This document shows positions 48,702 to 59,391 of a stretch of 64,000 nt of DNA, piece after piece (positions within the stretch are counted from its first letter, which is position 1; the number at the start of each line of letters is the position of its first letter). The position numbers and the translations under genes are program-made. The stretch comes from Humulus lupulus. Taxonomy: Eukaryota; Streptophyta; Magnoliopsida; Rosales; Cannabaceae. The DNA lies in NCBI RefSeq assembly GCF_963169125.1, contig NC_084802.1:20367107-20431106 (forward strand), read 5' to 3'. The notes under the pieces were generated by a model. The model was not told the origin of the DNA and did no database searches. It saw only the letters and a program-made list of their open reading frames with translations.

Positions 48702-51700
48702 TGATCGCCAAAATCCAACACGCAAGTATACGCGGTCTAATCAAGTAATATATGATAAGTAAAGTGTCGATCCCACGAAGACTGCTATTAATTACCAATA
48801 ATTAACCTCTATTTCTAATTGATTTAAATAATAATTTCAGATTGAGAAATAAAATAATTATTACTAAAAATTAAGAAAACTACTAAGCACTTAAAGAAAT
48901 GCAGAGATGAAATTTTAATTTAATTCAATAGATGCAAAAGTTAGGGCTTTAGCTTCATCAACCATCCACTTATGATTTCTAACCAATTCTCAAGATTTCT
49001 TAATTCTATTGTGGTAGCAGATTACAATTATATATTATAGTCTTGTTAGGATCTATAATTCTCTACAATATACTATATCCTACATCTCTGTGGTAAATCA
49101 ATATATTGCAGGCTTAAAACACATAATCCCTAAACTACACAATTCATAAAAGTACTTTCGTCTAATATAAAATTGTGATTATTTACCTATAGCATAATTA
49201 TCCTTCTCTTTTCAAAGTATAGGTTAAAATCATATAAACATGTAAATGATGATCAAACATTCACAAGCATTAAGCATATGATAAATAATCCACAGGAGAA
49301 GAAAGAAATTCAGGAAAATTTCATTAAGAGATCAAAAGTTTCAAGAAGAATCCACTAAAACCCTAATAACAAGATTAGTTCAAAGCAAACATAATGAAAT
49401 CAATCAAATTAAATATAAACATAAACACCAGTAAGAGATTACAGAAGAAAATAAGAAATCAAACTCTAGGTCTTCAATGTTCTCCTTCTGCCTCTAATGA
49501 CTTCTCTACACTTCTAATTATGAATAGAATAGAATAATTAACTCTTAAAACGTGTTTAAAAAAAAACCCTAAAATATCTAACAATTTTGACACTTCTGCA
49601 GGCCACGTTTGATAACTCTACAAAATAGAGTTATTTTACCACTTTTTATGTGCTAATTGTTGCTTAATTCTTGAGTTTTTAAGTAATTTATTAAGTTTTT
49701 AAGTAATTTTGAATTTATTAGTCTTATCATGATTTTATATACTTTTGTGTGTTTTTATAGTTATTTTGTTGTAAAATATTATAGTTAATTAATTGAATAT
49801 TGTTGTTGAATTTGATATAAAAAAATGTTGTATTATTGAATTTAAATGTTAAATATAAATTAAGTTATAATTAATATTTTCAAAGAATTAAATTGATTTA
49901 TTTTATAGATGAAAATATTTTATATTTATTTTGTAGGGAATTTATGGTATTTTTGCTCAAGAAAAGAAATAAAAATGAAGGAAATGTGGCATTTTCAAGA
50001 ATTAAAGCTGAAACAAATAAGGATATTTTGGCATTTATAAAAAACTCACCAAGTTGGCCCATGCAAGGCCCACGAAAATTGCCCAGCCCATCACTTTGGG
50101 CCCAACTCCTCAACTGAAGCCTTCACCTCTCAGTGCACACCCAAGCCATCTCCACGCATGGCACCTGGCACCCTGCTTCATTGCACCAAGGTCTCCTTCA
50201 GCACTTGCCTCCAACAATCACACCTGCCCTTTTTGTTATGCCCAGCCGCCTGCTTCATTGCACCAAGAGTCCCACGCCTGCCCAAGCCTGAAGCAAGCAG
50301 CCCCAAAGCCTCTCACCCATGCATGCCACTTTTTGAGCCACAAAAATACTTTTGTACCATTTGTCCCCTATGACAAAAATACCACTTTTTACCCCACTTT
50401 CTACATATTTTACCAAAAACATCATAATTACACCCTATAATTTACCCCTATTTACCATATTATAATCAATTAAATTAATTTAATCAATTTAATTAATTTA
50501 AATTGATTATTTTAATTCTCATTTTTTGGCTATAAATAGGGAGTTTTGAAGACCATTTAGGGGGTCCATTTTAGGAAGAGGTTACCATACCAAAATTTCT
50601 ACACATTTCAAAACCTCTATATTCTCTTCATCTTCTTCTTCTTTTTATTTTTTTCTATGTATTTTTAGAGGAAAAATTTGGGGGTTCATCCTCCAAATTT
50701 TCCTATTTATGTTTGTAATTTTTAGTTTGTATTTTCTATTCTAGTTATGAGTTTCTAATCTTTTTAAGATTATTAAGGTGATGATGAAACAATTTGTAAC
50801 TAGTTAATGTTTATTTTGTATGTTGATTTCCCATTTTTGTGCAACAAAGTTTATGGAATTTTCTTCTTCAAATATCTTCTTTCATCTTAAATATCATGTA
50901 TTTTGGATTGTTATCACATATTTAAACTTTGTTCTTCATTAGTGCATAAACATAATATTCTTTGTGTAAGATGTGTCATTAAATTGTACACATCCATGCT
51001 TAGAACAAAAATATTATGTTTTGCCTTATAAATAATGTTCATTGATTTATTTGTTATCTCATTAGATTGATTTACACTAAATGCTTTGAAATTATAATTT
51101 TGAAAAATGAAGAAAAATCCTATCTTTTTAGAAGTAATTTGTGCTTAAAATTATAAATCTATTTATAAAATGATAGTTTAAATTATTTTAACTATCACTA
51201 AAACTTGGGAATCAATAAACTAATAAATATTATTAAACTTACATTTTGTGGATTCTAATCCTTAATAATCTTATTTTACCATCTTGTTTACAATTATTAA
51301 TTTAGTAATATATATTATCTTTAATTTCTATATTATTGTCTTTTATTTTTATTTCCATTATTCAAAAATCTCTTCAATCTTTGGAGCTAGGTTAGAATTT
51401 ATTAATTTTGATTTAAAATAGTTTCATTTTTCGATTTTAGACAACTCCTTTGGGTTCGATCTCATGCTTACACGAAAACTATTCTATAAATACGATTCGT
51501 GCGCTTGCGAGTATAAATATTTAAAACATACCCGTTTTGGGTCCATCAACGTTCAGCCACACGCATCGCGGCCCTAGCATCCAAGTGCCGCGGCGCGCCT
51601 CTATGCTCCAGCGCAGCCTCCTTCTCTGACTTCAGCGAGCGCCGCGGCACTTCCTCAGGCACCGCGGCCCTTCAAAAATCCAGAAACTAGCCTTCTCTAC

Positions 51701-52005
51701 TTCTCCCTTGCGTCGCAGCTCTTCATTCAAGCGCCGTGGCCCCTCTAATTTTTCCAAAAACTTGATTCCAAACTCCAAATCGACCAATTATCTTCGCAAA
51801 TGAGTCTTCAAATTTCTTCTTGTCAACTTTTAGCACAAATTTCCCAATTTCAGCTAATATTTTAGTCATTTCCCAAACTTCACGTTTTCTTCTCCTACTT
51901 CCTGCAAACATACCAAAACAAGCATAATACCGCATAACACTCCACCAAAATAACTCAAACTTACCCTAAACACATGTTAAAACTATGCTAAAAACGGACT
52001 CATCA
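48702..52005 (-). mobile_element. Solo LTR (about 1.36 kb without its own insertion)
   Basis: It runs TGATCGCCAAAATCC to GGACTCATCA with ATCTA on both sides (48697-48701 and 52006-52010), a perfect TSD. It is interrupted at 49610-51548. On the minus strand the tail reads GTGGGATCGACACTTTAC and then GCGTATACTTGCGTG, a phrase typical of the end of gypsy-type LTRs, so orientation is minus. It carries a GC-rich module (51566-51740) like that of the other gypsy LTRs. Superfamily is inferred. Confidence 0.88.
49610..51548 (+). mobile_element. Solo LTR, innermost of the nest, 1939 bp
   Basis: It runs TGATAACTCTACAAAATAG to TTTGGGTCCATCA with ACGTT on both sides (49605-49609 and 51549-51553), a perfect TSD. 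TATA box CTATAAATAGGG is at about 50530 on the plus strand. The tail has GGGTTCGATCTCATGCTTAC and GTGCGCTTGCGAGTA, the usual gypsy LTR end style. The frames at 49893-50440 are LTR sequence without family motifs. Confidence 0.93.
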
Positions 52006-52422
52006 ATCTACTGTCAATATCGGTCCAGTCCAATGTAACAAATACATCTAATCTTATCTACTTTGCTAATATTCTGGAAAGAACATAACACTATGATGTG
52101 TAAGTAGATCATATCGCAGATTGGCAAGTCAGTGTAAATCATGTGCACTGACTAATCTTAGAAGTAACTTATATTTGAACATATAATCATATTTATATTC
52201 CATTGTGATTACGTCACTATAAATACGATTAGATATATGCTCGAGATTTGATAGAAGCTTATATTAAACAAATAATCATGAAAATAAAACATGTGAGCAA
52301 ATTGATTGACCAAGTCAAAAAATGATTTCTATTATTTTATTGATAATAAATGAGATTACAAAGAAATTGAGTTTTAATTAGGGCATAAAACTCTAACAAA
52401 CTCCCACTTGCATTAATTGAAA

Positions 52423-52838
52423 CTAATGCCTTAATTCTACTAATCTCATTTCTTTGATATGTTTATCAAATGTAGTTTCTGGTAGTGTCTTTGTAAACGG
52501 ATCCACAAGATTGTCTTCAGATGCAATCTTCATAACCTTCACATCTCCCCTGGTCACATATTCTCGAATAATGTGATACTTCCTTTCTATATGCTTACTC
52601 CTCTTGTGACTACGGGGTTCTTTCGAGTTGGCAATCGCTCCTGTGTTGTCACAAAACAACACAAGCAGTTTATCCATTTCTGGAATAACACCAAGATCTG
52701 AACAAAAATTTTTTAGCCAGACTATTTCCTTAGCTGCTTCTGATGCAGCTATATATTCAGCCTCCATAGTGGAATCTGAGATCGCAGACTGCTCTATGCT
52801 TCTCCATATCACAGCTCCACCCCAAGAGTAAACACCAT
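52423..52838 (-). pseudogene. copia RNase H domain, fragment
   Basis: The minus strand gives WRSIEQSAISDSTMEAEYIA, LVLFCDNTGAIANSKEPRSH and EDNLVDPFTKTLPETTFDKH, the final RNase H part of copia pol, 129 codons open. Just upstream (52820-52838) VFTLGGGAV is broken by loss of one G, a frameshift. Sequence beyond 52840 no longer matches copia, so RT, integrase and gag are deleted. Confidence 0.9.
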
Positions 52839-53124
52839 TCCAGAAATAGCTTCAAGCATTTCCATAGAGAAGGCTAGGAATAGAGGATTTTAGACAACAA
52901 ATCTACATTTGTGTTAAGCCTTGCAACTTTTGTGTTTCACATAAAATCATAGCTTTGTGATTTTATGATCTTAAGGGTTGTTCTTCAAGAAATGTCTACC
53001 CTACACTCTGATCTCTTTGTGTTTATGTAATTTGTGTTTACTATCATTAAGTTAGATTACTTGTATCTTTTTTTTTTAGTTGTAACACAAAACTAAGGTT
53101 GTTTATAGCCTAACCCCAACAGTA
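52839..53124. other. Unassigned segment between two copia fragments
   Basis: Noncoding. It ends in CCCCAACA, which could be an LTR terminus, but no partner is visible. Confidence 0.35.
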
Positions 53125-53904
53125 AGATGCCCCGAGTCAAGCAAGTTACATCACTTAGGTAGTAGCTAAATTCAATATGGAGAATGCAAAGTCTACTACA
53201 CTACCTCTAGCTGGGCATTTCAGCTTGTCTTCTAATCAAAGTCCTGAGAATGAAGAAGAAAAGAAAACCATGGACAATGTACCATATGCAGTAGCCATGG
53301 GATGTCTCATGTATATTATGGTTTCTACTAGGCTGAACATAGCTCTTGCCTTAAGTGTTCTTAGTAAATTCATGGAAAACCCAGGAATAGACCACTGGAA
53401 TGCTTTGAAATGGTTGCTTAGATATTTGAAAGGGAGAGCAAATTCTGGTTTGATTTATGAGAAAGTGACAAGAAAACTCAGTTTGCAAGGGTATGTTGAT
53501 GCAGACTATGCTTCAAACAGGGATAATAAAAGATCACTCACCTCCCATGTGTCCTTGATGAATAATATATAATTTTATATGTTGGAAGTCTCAGCTACAT
53601 CAAGTGGTTCCTCTCTCCACTACCGAAGCATAATTCATGGTGACAACAAAAGCTTTTAAATAGGCTATTTGGGTACACATAATTCTCTATGAATTAAAGC
53701 TTTTGAAGGACATTTTTACAGTTTATTCAAACATTCAATCTTCAATTTATTTGTGTAAAAACCATGTCTACCATGAAAATAGATAAAGTTATAGAACTTG
53801 AGAAAGTACCAATTGAAGATAATTATGCTAATCTTGGTACTAAAGTTCTCACATTCAACAAGTTGAAACATTGTAAAGACTTGATGAACCTTAGAGATTT
53901 GTGA
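53125..53904 (+). pseudogene. copia RT C-terminus and RNase H (plus-strand element)
   Basis: QASYIT, then a stop, then VVAKFNMENAKST leads into a 131-codon frame (53177-53572) with PYAVAMGCLMYIMVSTRLNI, WLLRYLKG and LQGYVDADYASNRDNKRS, the RT-RNase H joint of copia. After stops and a shift, STTEA, KLEKVP-like and ADLGTKV-like pieces carry RNase H to a terminal stop at 53904. It probably belongs to the same element as the gag at 43849; the integrase end and RT core are missing between 47.3 and 53.1 kb. Confidence 0.85.
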
Positions 53905-53921
53905 TTGAATAGAGTCCACCA

Positions 53922-54267
53922 TGTTAGAGAAAATATCCCACATGGAAAGTGTGTGAGTACATTCAACAATACATAAGAGCATGTGCTACTCCACTCATCA
54001 CCAATTGGTTTTAAGATGAAATCCTATGCTTATTACCATGCACCTCATTCTACTTCTAGACAACTTTTCAATATTCTAACATGGTATCATGAGCCAAAGA
54101 AAACTCTAACGAATATGTATTCGATCAAAATCCAAAATCGGTCCAAAAAGAGAGCCAAAAGAGCCACTTGTGATTCGGGGATAGTGAGCCGAAAAGAGTC
54201 AAAGAGCCACTTGTGATCGAGCCGTCCAAGATTTGTGAGCAAAAATAGCCACCGTCTTGAGGGGGGA
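53922..54267 (+). mobile_element. TRIM: 160-bp LTR, PBS, short interior and purine tract, no own 3' LTR
   Basis: The LTR at 53922-54081 runs TGTTAGAGAAAATATCCC to ATTCTAACA. It is followed at once by TGGTATCATGAGCC (54082-54095), an initiator-Met-type primer site. A 186-bp noncoding interior ends in the purine tract TTGAGGGGGGA (54257-54267). Where the element's own 3' LTR should start, a Cassandra LTR begins instead. Terminal-repeat retrotransposons in miniature have no genes and are moved by other elements. Confidence 0.82.
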
Positions 54268-54735
54268 TGTGACAGTCAGAATCCCGTGATCCGTAGGGGG
54301 AAAGACCGGGTAAGCTGTGCAATCCCACACCGCCTGGGAAAGGTCAAGTGTGATGATTCTAATACTGTGTAGGTATGGGACTACACAGTTGAAGATGGCT
54401 TAAATGGATTAATGGGTACTACCTATATCAACAAGATGCATCTTCTTTTCGGTAGCCCATCATTTGAGAACTCCAAAGTTAAGCGTGCTTGACCTGGAGT
54501 AATCTCAATATGGGTGACCTCCTGGGAAGTTTTCCCAGGAAGCATGCGAGTGAGGACAAAGCATGCTGGAAAGACTCGTGTTGGTTTGTAGGGCCAGTCG
54601 TCATTCCAAGAAGCAACCATAGTGACGCAGGGCATTACAAATGGTATCAAAGCCTTGACCCAGCTGGAAGTGTGACTGACGGGGACGTCGGGCCCGTAAG
54701 GCGGGGTGATTGTGACAGTCAGAATCCCGTGATCC
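54268..54735 (+). mobile_element. Cassandra-type TRIM with 5S rRNA sequence in its LTR, 3' LTR truncated
   Basis: The 5' LTR is 54268-54639 (TGTGACAGTC to GGGCATTACA, 372 bp). The primer site TGGTATCAAAGCC is at 54642-54654, a 71-bp interior follows, the purine tract GGCGGGGTGAT is at 54700-54710, and a 3' LTR begins TGTGACAGTCAGAATCCCG at 54711. That LTR matches for only 25 bp and then switches to copia gag at 54736. The LTR holds a 5S rRNA-like segment, the defining feature of Cassandra elements. No coding capacity. Confidence 0.93.
54421..54545 (+). ncRNA. 5S rRNA-derived segment within the Cassandra LTR
   Basis: It contains AGAACTCCAAAGTTAAGCGTG (54468-54487), including the pol III box A word AGTTAAGCGTGC, and TGGGTGACCTCCTGGGAAGT (54511-54530), which includes box C. 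Both are nearly identical to plant 5S rRNA. The first third and the 3' end have diverged. It is part of the retroelement LTR and should not be annotated as a ribosomal RNA gene. Confidence 0.92.
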
Positions 54736-54984
54736 ATACCTGAAGCATACCAAAAAGTTAAATCAGTGATCAAGTATGGAAGAGATACATTAACATTAGA
54801 AGATGTTCTTGGGGCGTTTAAGTCAAAGGAATTTGAACTGGAAAGAGAGAAAGATAACCATAAAGATGTTGCTTATATTGCTTGAGGACCATTCAAAAGA
54901 GACTTTTCAAAGGGACATTACAAGTCACCTTCAAGATCTAAATCTAGAGGGAAATATAGAAAAGAAACTACAACTTCCTACTAA
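54736..54984 (+). pseudogene. copia gag C-terminal fragment (block 2)
   Basis: It repeats the last 80 codons of the gag at 43849-44556 (PEAYQKVKSVIKYGRDTLTL onward) with a few changes. A TGA replaces the Arg codon after YIA and one codon is lost. It starts at the truncated Cassandra LTR, where GATCC (54731-54735) is shared between both sequences, so the junction has 5 bp of microhomology. Confidence 0.88.
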
Positions 54985-54992
54985 TCCAGAAC

Positions 54993-56606
54993 TGTTACAC
55001 CGCGTGTTTAAAATAATTCTTCACTTGATAAGCAAGTCATTTGGACTCAAAAATGTAATTAAAATTAAACGATGGTTTAGGTACTAAAAATTTGGTCAAT
55101 AAAATTAAACTTTTCATTAAAAGGTTTGAATATATACTCGGGATCCCAAAAGTTTATAAACAAAAGATAGTTATATTAAACATTACAAAAATAGCTGACC
55201 TAAGCGGCAAAACCGAACTAATGTTCTAAGTTCCTCAAAATAACTTTGACCGTGATGGCCAAGCAGGTCGAATATGTACACGTCACTCCAAAGCACTCCA
55301 ACTCATGGCTGGTTCAACTCTAGCTTGCCTTTACCTGCACCATAGAGCACCCATGAGCTAAGGCCCAGCAAGAAAACTCCACATGGCATAATAATAATCC
55401 ATTTTTTTTATAAGCAGTAAACACATGCTTCACAGATACAAAGTGCATTTATTCCAATAATATAAATTGTAAACATGATTCACAGTTCACAAGTACATTT
55501 ATTTCATCACATGAATCATTTACACAACTCAAGAAAACAGCCTTGTCGAACGACCCAACCAAGCGAGGTGCATACTCCAGCGCCAAGCCTACGGTCCATG
55601 TCGGGAAAATGGGGACTCCACCCTTAAACTAAACTCGACTTCACGTCCTACGTTCCACACTCTTGGCGACCAACCCCACGTTCAACACGATGGCTGAATA
55701 TAGATTATACCAATCTTTCACAAATTATTCAATGCTAGTATGCATAACAACCAATCACCTTTATGCGCATATGTCAATTTTCTTACCTTAAGTCCTGCTA
55801 GGAAGGTGGAACGACCCTGAATGCGATCCTTGTCCTGAGTCTCGTGGAAACTCTTTTTACTATGATTCAAAATCCTGGCTGGTTCTGGGTATTCCATCAG
55901 CATCCAATTCCTCTTGCAAGACTGTATTCTTCAAGAAAATTCCTCAAGATTAAGACTTGATTAACTTTTGGTGGTTTGAGTGAGTCCTGAGAATAGCCCG
56001 AGGAGAATCAAAGTCCTAGAACGTGTATGAAGGATGGCTGCCAATAATTATCCAATTTCCCCCATTCCCTTGGTCAAATGACTATTTTACCCTCCCTTTC
56101 CAACTTTTCTTCAAAGCATCCAAAGGGCAAAATGATCTTTAGCCTTAAATTTCCTCTAAACCTCAAATTACACTTATAACTCCCAATTTAATCCAATAAT
56201 CTTCCAAACACCAATATTTTCCCCCAATAATATCACATATTCCATTAATTCCCAAAATATGTGAAATTACCAAAATACCCTTTGGCTCACCCCAATCCGA
56301 GTATAAATCTCCATTGTGACTTGTCCGCTAAATTTCCCAATGGGATCAACTCATGCCGAATATCACAAATATATCCACATAATAATGTGGTCTCAAGCAC
56401 ATAGCATATAAATTTACAGTTATACCCTCAATGAGTCAAAATTACGAAAATGTCAATTTTTAACAAAAGCGGGTCTTTAAACATATTTAATACATATAAT
56501 CATGCATACTCAATCATATAATAATATAATTCACACATTTATCCACGTGCCCTCCCGACACGCTAATCCAAGCACTTAATTTTACTAGGATATTTGGGAA
56601 GCTACA
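54993..56606 (-). mobile_element. Solo LTR, gypsy type, inserted in copia gag (block 2 copy)
   Basis: It runs TGTTACACCGCG to GGGAAGCTACA, 1614 bp, nearly the same as 44565-46179 and at the same gag position. Flanks are AGAAC and GAAAC. It carries the conserved tail block (ttacctgcaccatagagc at 55331). Equal placement shows the insertion predates the duplication of the block. Confidence 0.85.
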
Positions 56607-57450
56607 GAAACCAGGAGATGTTACTTTTGTGGTAGACCAGGACATCTCAAAAGGTTTTGTCATAAGTATAAAATATGTTGAAGGAAGAAAAGGACAAGAA
56701 GCAAGACTCCACGTCTCTTGCTAAAATTGATGATTGTAACTCCTTTGATGGAGAGCTTTTGGCAGTCACGAATAAGCACATAATCAGGGAATGTATAATT
56801 GATTCAAGGTGCACTTATCATATGTGACCCAATCAAGAAAATTTTATTGGTTATAAGAAAGTTAATTGTGGTAACGTGCTAATGGGAAATGATCAAACTT
56901 GCACGATTGAAGGAATTGGATTGGTGGCCATCAAACACTATGATGGATCAGTGAGGCTTCTTGCAAATACGAGGCATATACACAATCTAAGAAGAAATTT
57001 GATCTCCTTAAGTACTCTAGAGGATGAAGGGTATAGTTTTAAGTCTTCAAATGGGAACTTGAGGATCTCCAGAGGTTCTTTGATTGTTATGAAAGGACAA
57101 AAAGAGCATGTCTTGTATGTACTAACTGGAGAAACTATGCCAGCTGTTGAAGTAAGTACAGTGAAGCATCAAGAATCTGAAATGGAACTTTGGCAGAAAA
57201 TAATGGGACATGTAAGTGAATAAGGCATAAAGGAATTGAATAAGCAAGGGTTGCTTGGGGATATTAAAGCAAATTCTCTTCCTCTACATGATGCATGTGT
57301 GCTTGGTAAGAACCATAGGTTGAAATTTGCTTCTTCTCAACATAATTCAAAAGGGTTGCTTGAATATGTGCATAACGACCTTTGGGGTGAAAATAGAGTG
57401 GAAACTCACTCTGGTAACCATTATTTTTTATCTATAGTTGATGATTTTTT
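56607..57450 (+). pseudogene. copia zinc knuckle to integrase N-terminus (block 2)
   Basis: It begins with an intact CCHC knuckle, CYFCGRPGHLKRFC (about 56620-56660), unlike block 1. The 115-codon frame 56876-57223 has the same protease and pre-integrase stretch and ends at a TAA where block 1 has GHVSEQS. Then 57236-57450 holds the finger region (CVLGKNH; the first Cys of CxxC is replaced in LHDAC), NDLWGE and SIVDD. The match to block 1 ends at about 57450. Confidence 0.87.
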
Positions 57451-57455
57451 ATCTA

Positions 57456-57778
57456 CATTTAAACATTCAATATGCCTCAAGAATAATCATGCATGTCACA
57501 TATGGGGTGCAGTTTTTCTTACCTCAGATTCGAGCCAAAATTAATAAAAGAACGACCCTTGAGAACGATCAACCTTTTAGTTCCTTGATGGTCACCCGGT
57601 CATAACCAATTACGGGATTCCATCAATAAAATGAATAACAAAGGTTCCCGGACCAAAACCTAGCCTCCAAGGCATTGAATCCTACTAAACCGGGTAGTAG
57701 GATCGATCTCGAGGCCTAAGGTTTGAATCCCCATGCAAAAATCCCACTTTTGGCCAAAATGCCACTAAGGGCCGCGAC
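57456..57778 (-). mobile_element. Gypsy LTR fragment
   Basis: It aligns by eye with 13888-14225 of the solo LTR at 12525 (catttaaacatcc, catgcatgtcacatatgggg, aaaccgggtagtagga). It is cut on the left by copia block 2 and on the right by the LTR at 57779, which landed in its GC-rich module (ggccgcgac). Confidence 0.8.
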
Positions 57779-59391
57779 TGTAACGCCCTACTTCCTTAGA
57801 GTCGTTACTAAGTGAGTTTTAAACGTGCATTTAACTCGCTAATCTAGGTTTTTAGGTCAAAAGTGTAATTAAATCATAAATAGTGAAATAAACTTTGAAA
57901 ATAATTCCATTTACTACAAATCATAGAGTGCTTGACACTTGGGATCCCAAGATACTGTTTAGAAATATTTACATCATAAAATTTACAAGTTTGAGTTGAC
58001 TAGACGACAAAATCTAAGTTTTAATACAACCATCTCCCAAAACCACTGGCCGTGGCAGCCAGGCAGGCCAAACATGTACACGCCGCTTCACGCTCTCCAT
58101 ACTCATGGTTGGTTGACTTTCCTCTCGCCCTTACCTGCACCACAGAGCACCCGTGAGCCGAAGCCCAGCAAGAAAACCCTCACAAGCAGATAACATATAC
58201 ACAACAAACACTTAGCATATAATCAGGCCACCAATAGGCTAAACACATACGGCCATGCCGTCCCAGGCGCTTTACCAGGCCCTGGGTTCACGGTCCACAC
58301 CGTGAGGATATCCCAGGTATCCTTTAAGGTCTCACCCTGGAAAATCGCACTCCACGTGCTCAACGCTGCTCCCGGCCCCTTGCCGTACTCGGCCTTGCAC
58401 TCAACGTGCCGAACGCCGTTCCCGGCCCTTGCCGATCACGGCCTACGCCGTTCCTGGCTCTCGCCGAACATTCACATAATCGTATTCATAGCATAACAAA
58501 CATATACTGATTACTAACAAATTCAATCAAAGGGCTATGCCCTGCAATTCAAACATATTGGGCTCAGCCCTGCATACAAGCTCTGTGGGAACAGTGGTTT
58601 TCTTACCTGTATCCCGAGCTTCCGATGCCCCAAAGCCGTGAGCACGGTCCTCTAACCCGAGCCTCTCCAAAGACCTAGTCACAACACATATAAACACCCT
58701 TTAATGCTAACCAATCAAAAACCACTTCCCGGGACTAATCCCACACTCTCAGAATCCCCAAATTCCTAAAACAGTACATCGAAAACATCCCCCGAACCCC
58801 CGGAGCAAAAGCTCAAAATTGCAAAATTGCTATGCCCTGAAACTAGCCTAGCGCCGCGACGCTGCCCTAGAGGGCCACGGCGCCCAGCAAGTCAGAGAGC
58901 CTCCCCCTGGCCTGAAGCAGCCTCGTGCCGCAGCGCCCAAGAACAGGGCCGCGACGCTCCTTCGCAAACCCAGATTTCTGGGTTTTTCCCTGCGTTTCCC
59001 CCGAGCTAAAACCACTCCAAATCATCCCAAGCAAGTACCTAAGCCCCAAAATCAATTCAAAACCCCACATAGACCATCTAACAACTCAGAAACATCAACA
59101 ATAAACCCAACACACAATCAAATCCCCAATTCACCAATTGGCTTGAAACTTTATGAAATTTAAACCAATAAACCAGAAACTTAAACTACCTCAACTAAAA
59201 CATATCAGAGTTGCATAGAACCTTACCTCAAGTTGAAATTTGTCCCTGAGCCTTCTCCAAGTCCAATTCCAAGCATATCCCTCTTATTTCCCAAACTGAC
59301 CTAGCCAAGCTTCAACCCAAAATCCACCAAACAAAAACACATATATCAGCTCTTAACCTTAGCTTTTCTCTGCAGATTTCAATCAAGTTAC
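57779..59391 (-). repeat. Truncated 3' LTR of the gypsy element
   Basis: It starts TGTAACGCCCTACTTCC and matches 62354-63967 with scattered substitutions. It contains the tail block (ttacctgcac at 58131) and a GC-rich module (about 58850-58960). The frames at 57996-59070 are LTR sequence; the same frames recur in the other LTR. Confidence 0.88.

Larger units (their letters stand above)
47334..52398 (-). mobile_element. copia 3' LTR, minus strand, carrying two nested solo LTRs
   Basis: On the minus strand it begins TGTTAGAGTTTTATGCCC at 52398, preceded by the purine tract AAGTGGGAGTT (complement of 52399-52412). It ends at TGATAAGAACACTTAC (47334), whose inner neighbour ACGCAGCGGAATG matches the solo LTR end at 1536. 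Without the nested insertion (48702-52005 plus its 5-bp duplication) the LTR is about 1756 bp. It landed in the integrase of the plus-strand copia. Its own body is mostly deleted: only the RNase H at 52423-52838 remains. Confidence 0.85.

Noticed and set aside
49893..50440. Frames of 71-128 residues on both strands
   Set aside because: They lie inside a solo LTR with perfect target duplication, with no conserved domain.
54421..54545. A 5S rRNA gene
   Set aside because: The similarity is real, but it lies inside a Cassandra LTR with primer site and purine tract next to it, and the first third and the 3' end have diverged from 5S rRNA.
58827..59070. Pro/Arg/Ala-rich small proteins repeated at 63402-63645
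   Set aside because: They come from the GC-rich LTR module; their recurrence follows from the duplicated LTR.
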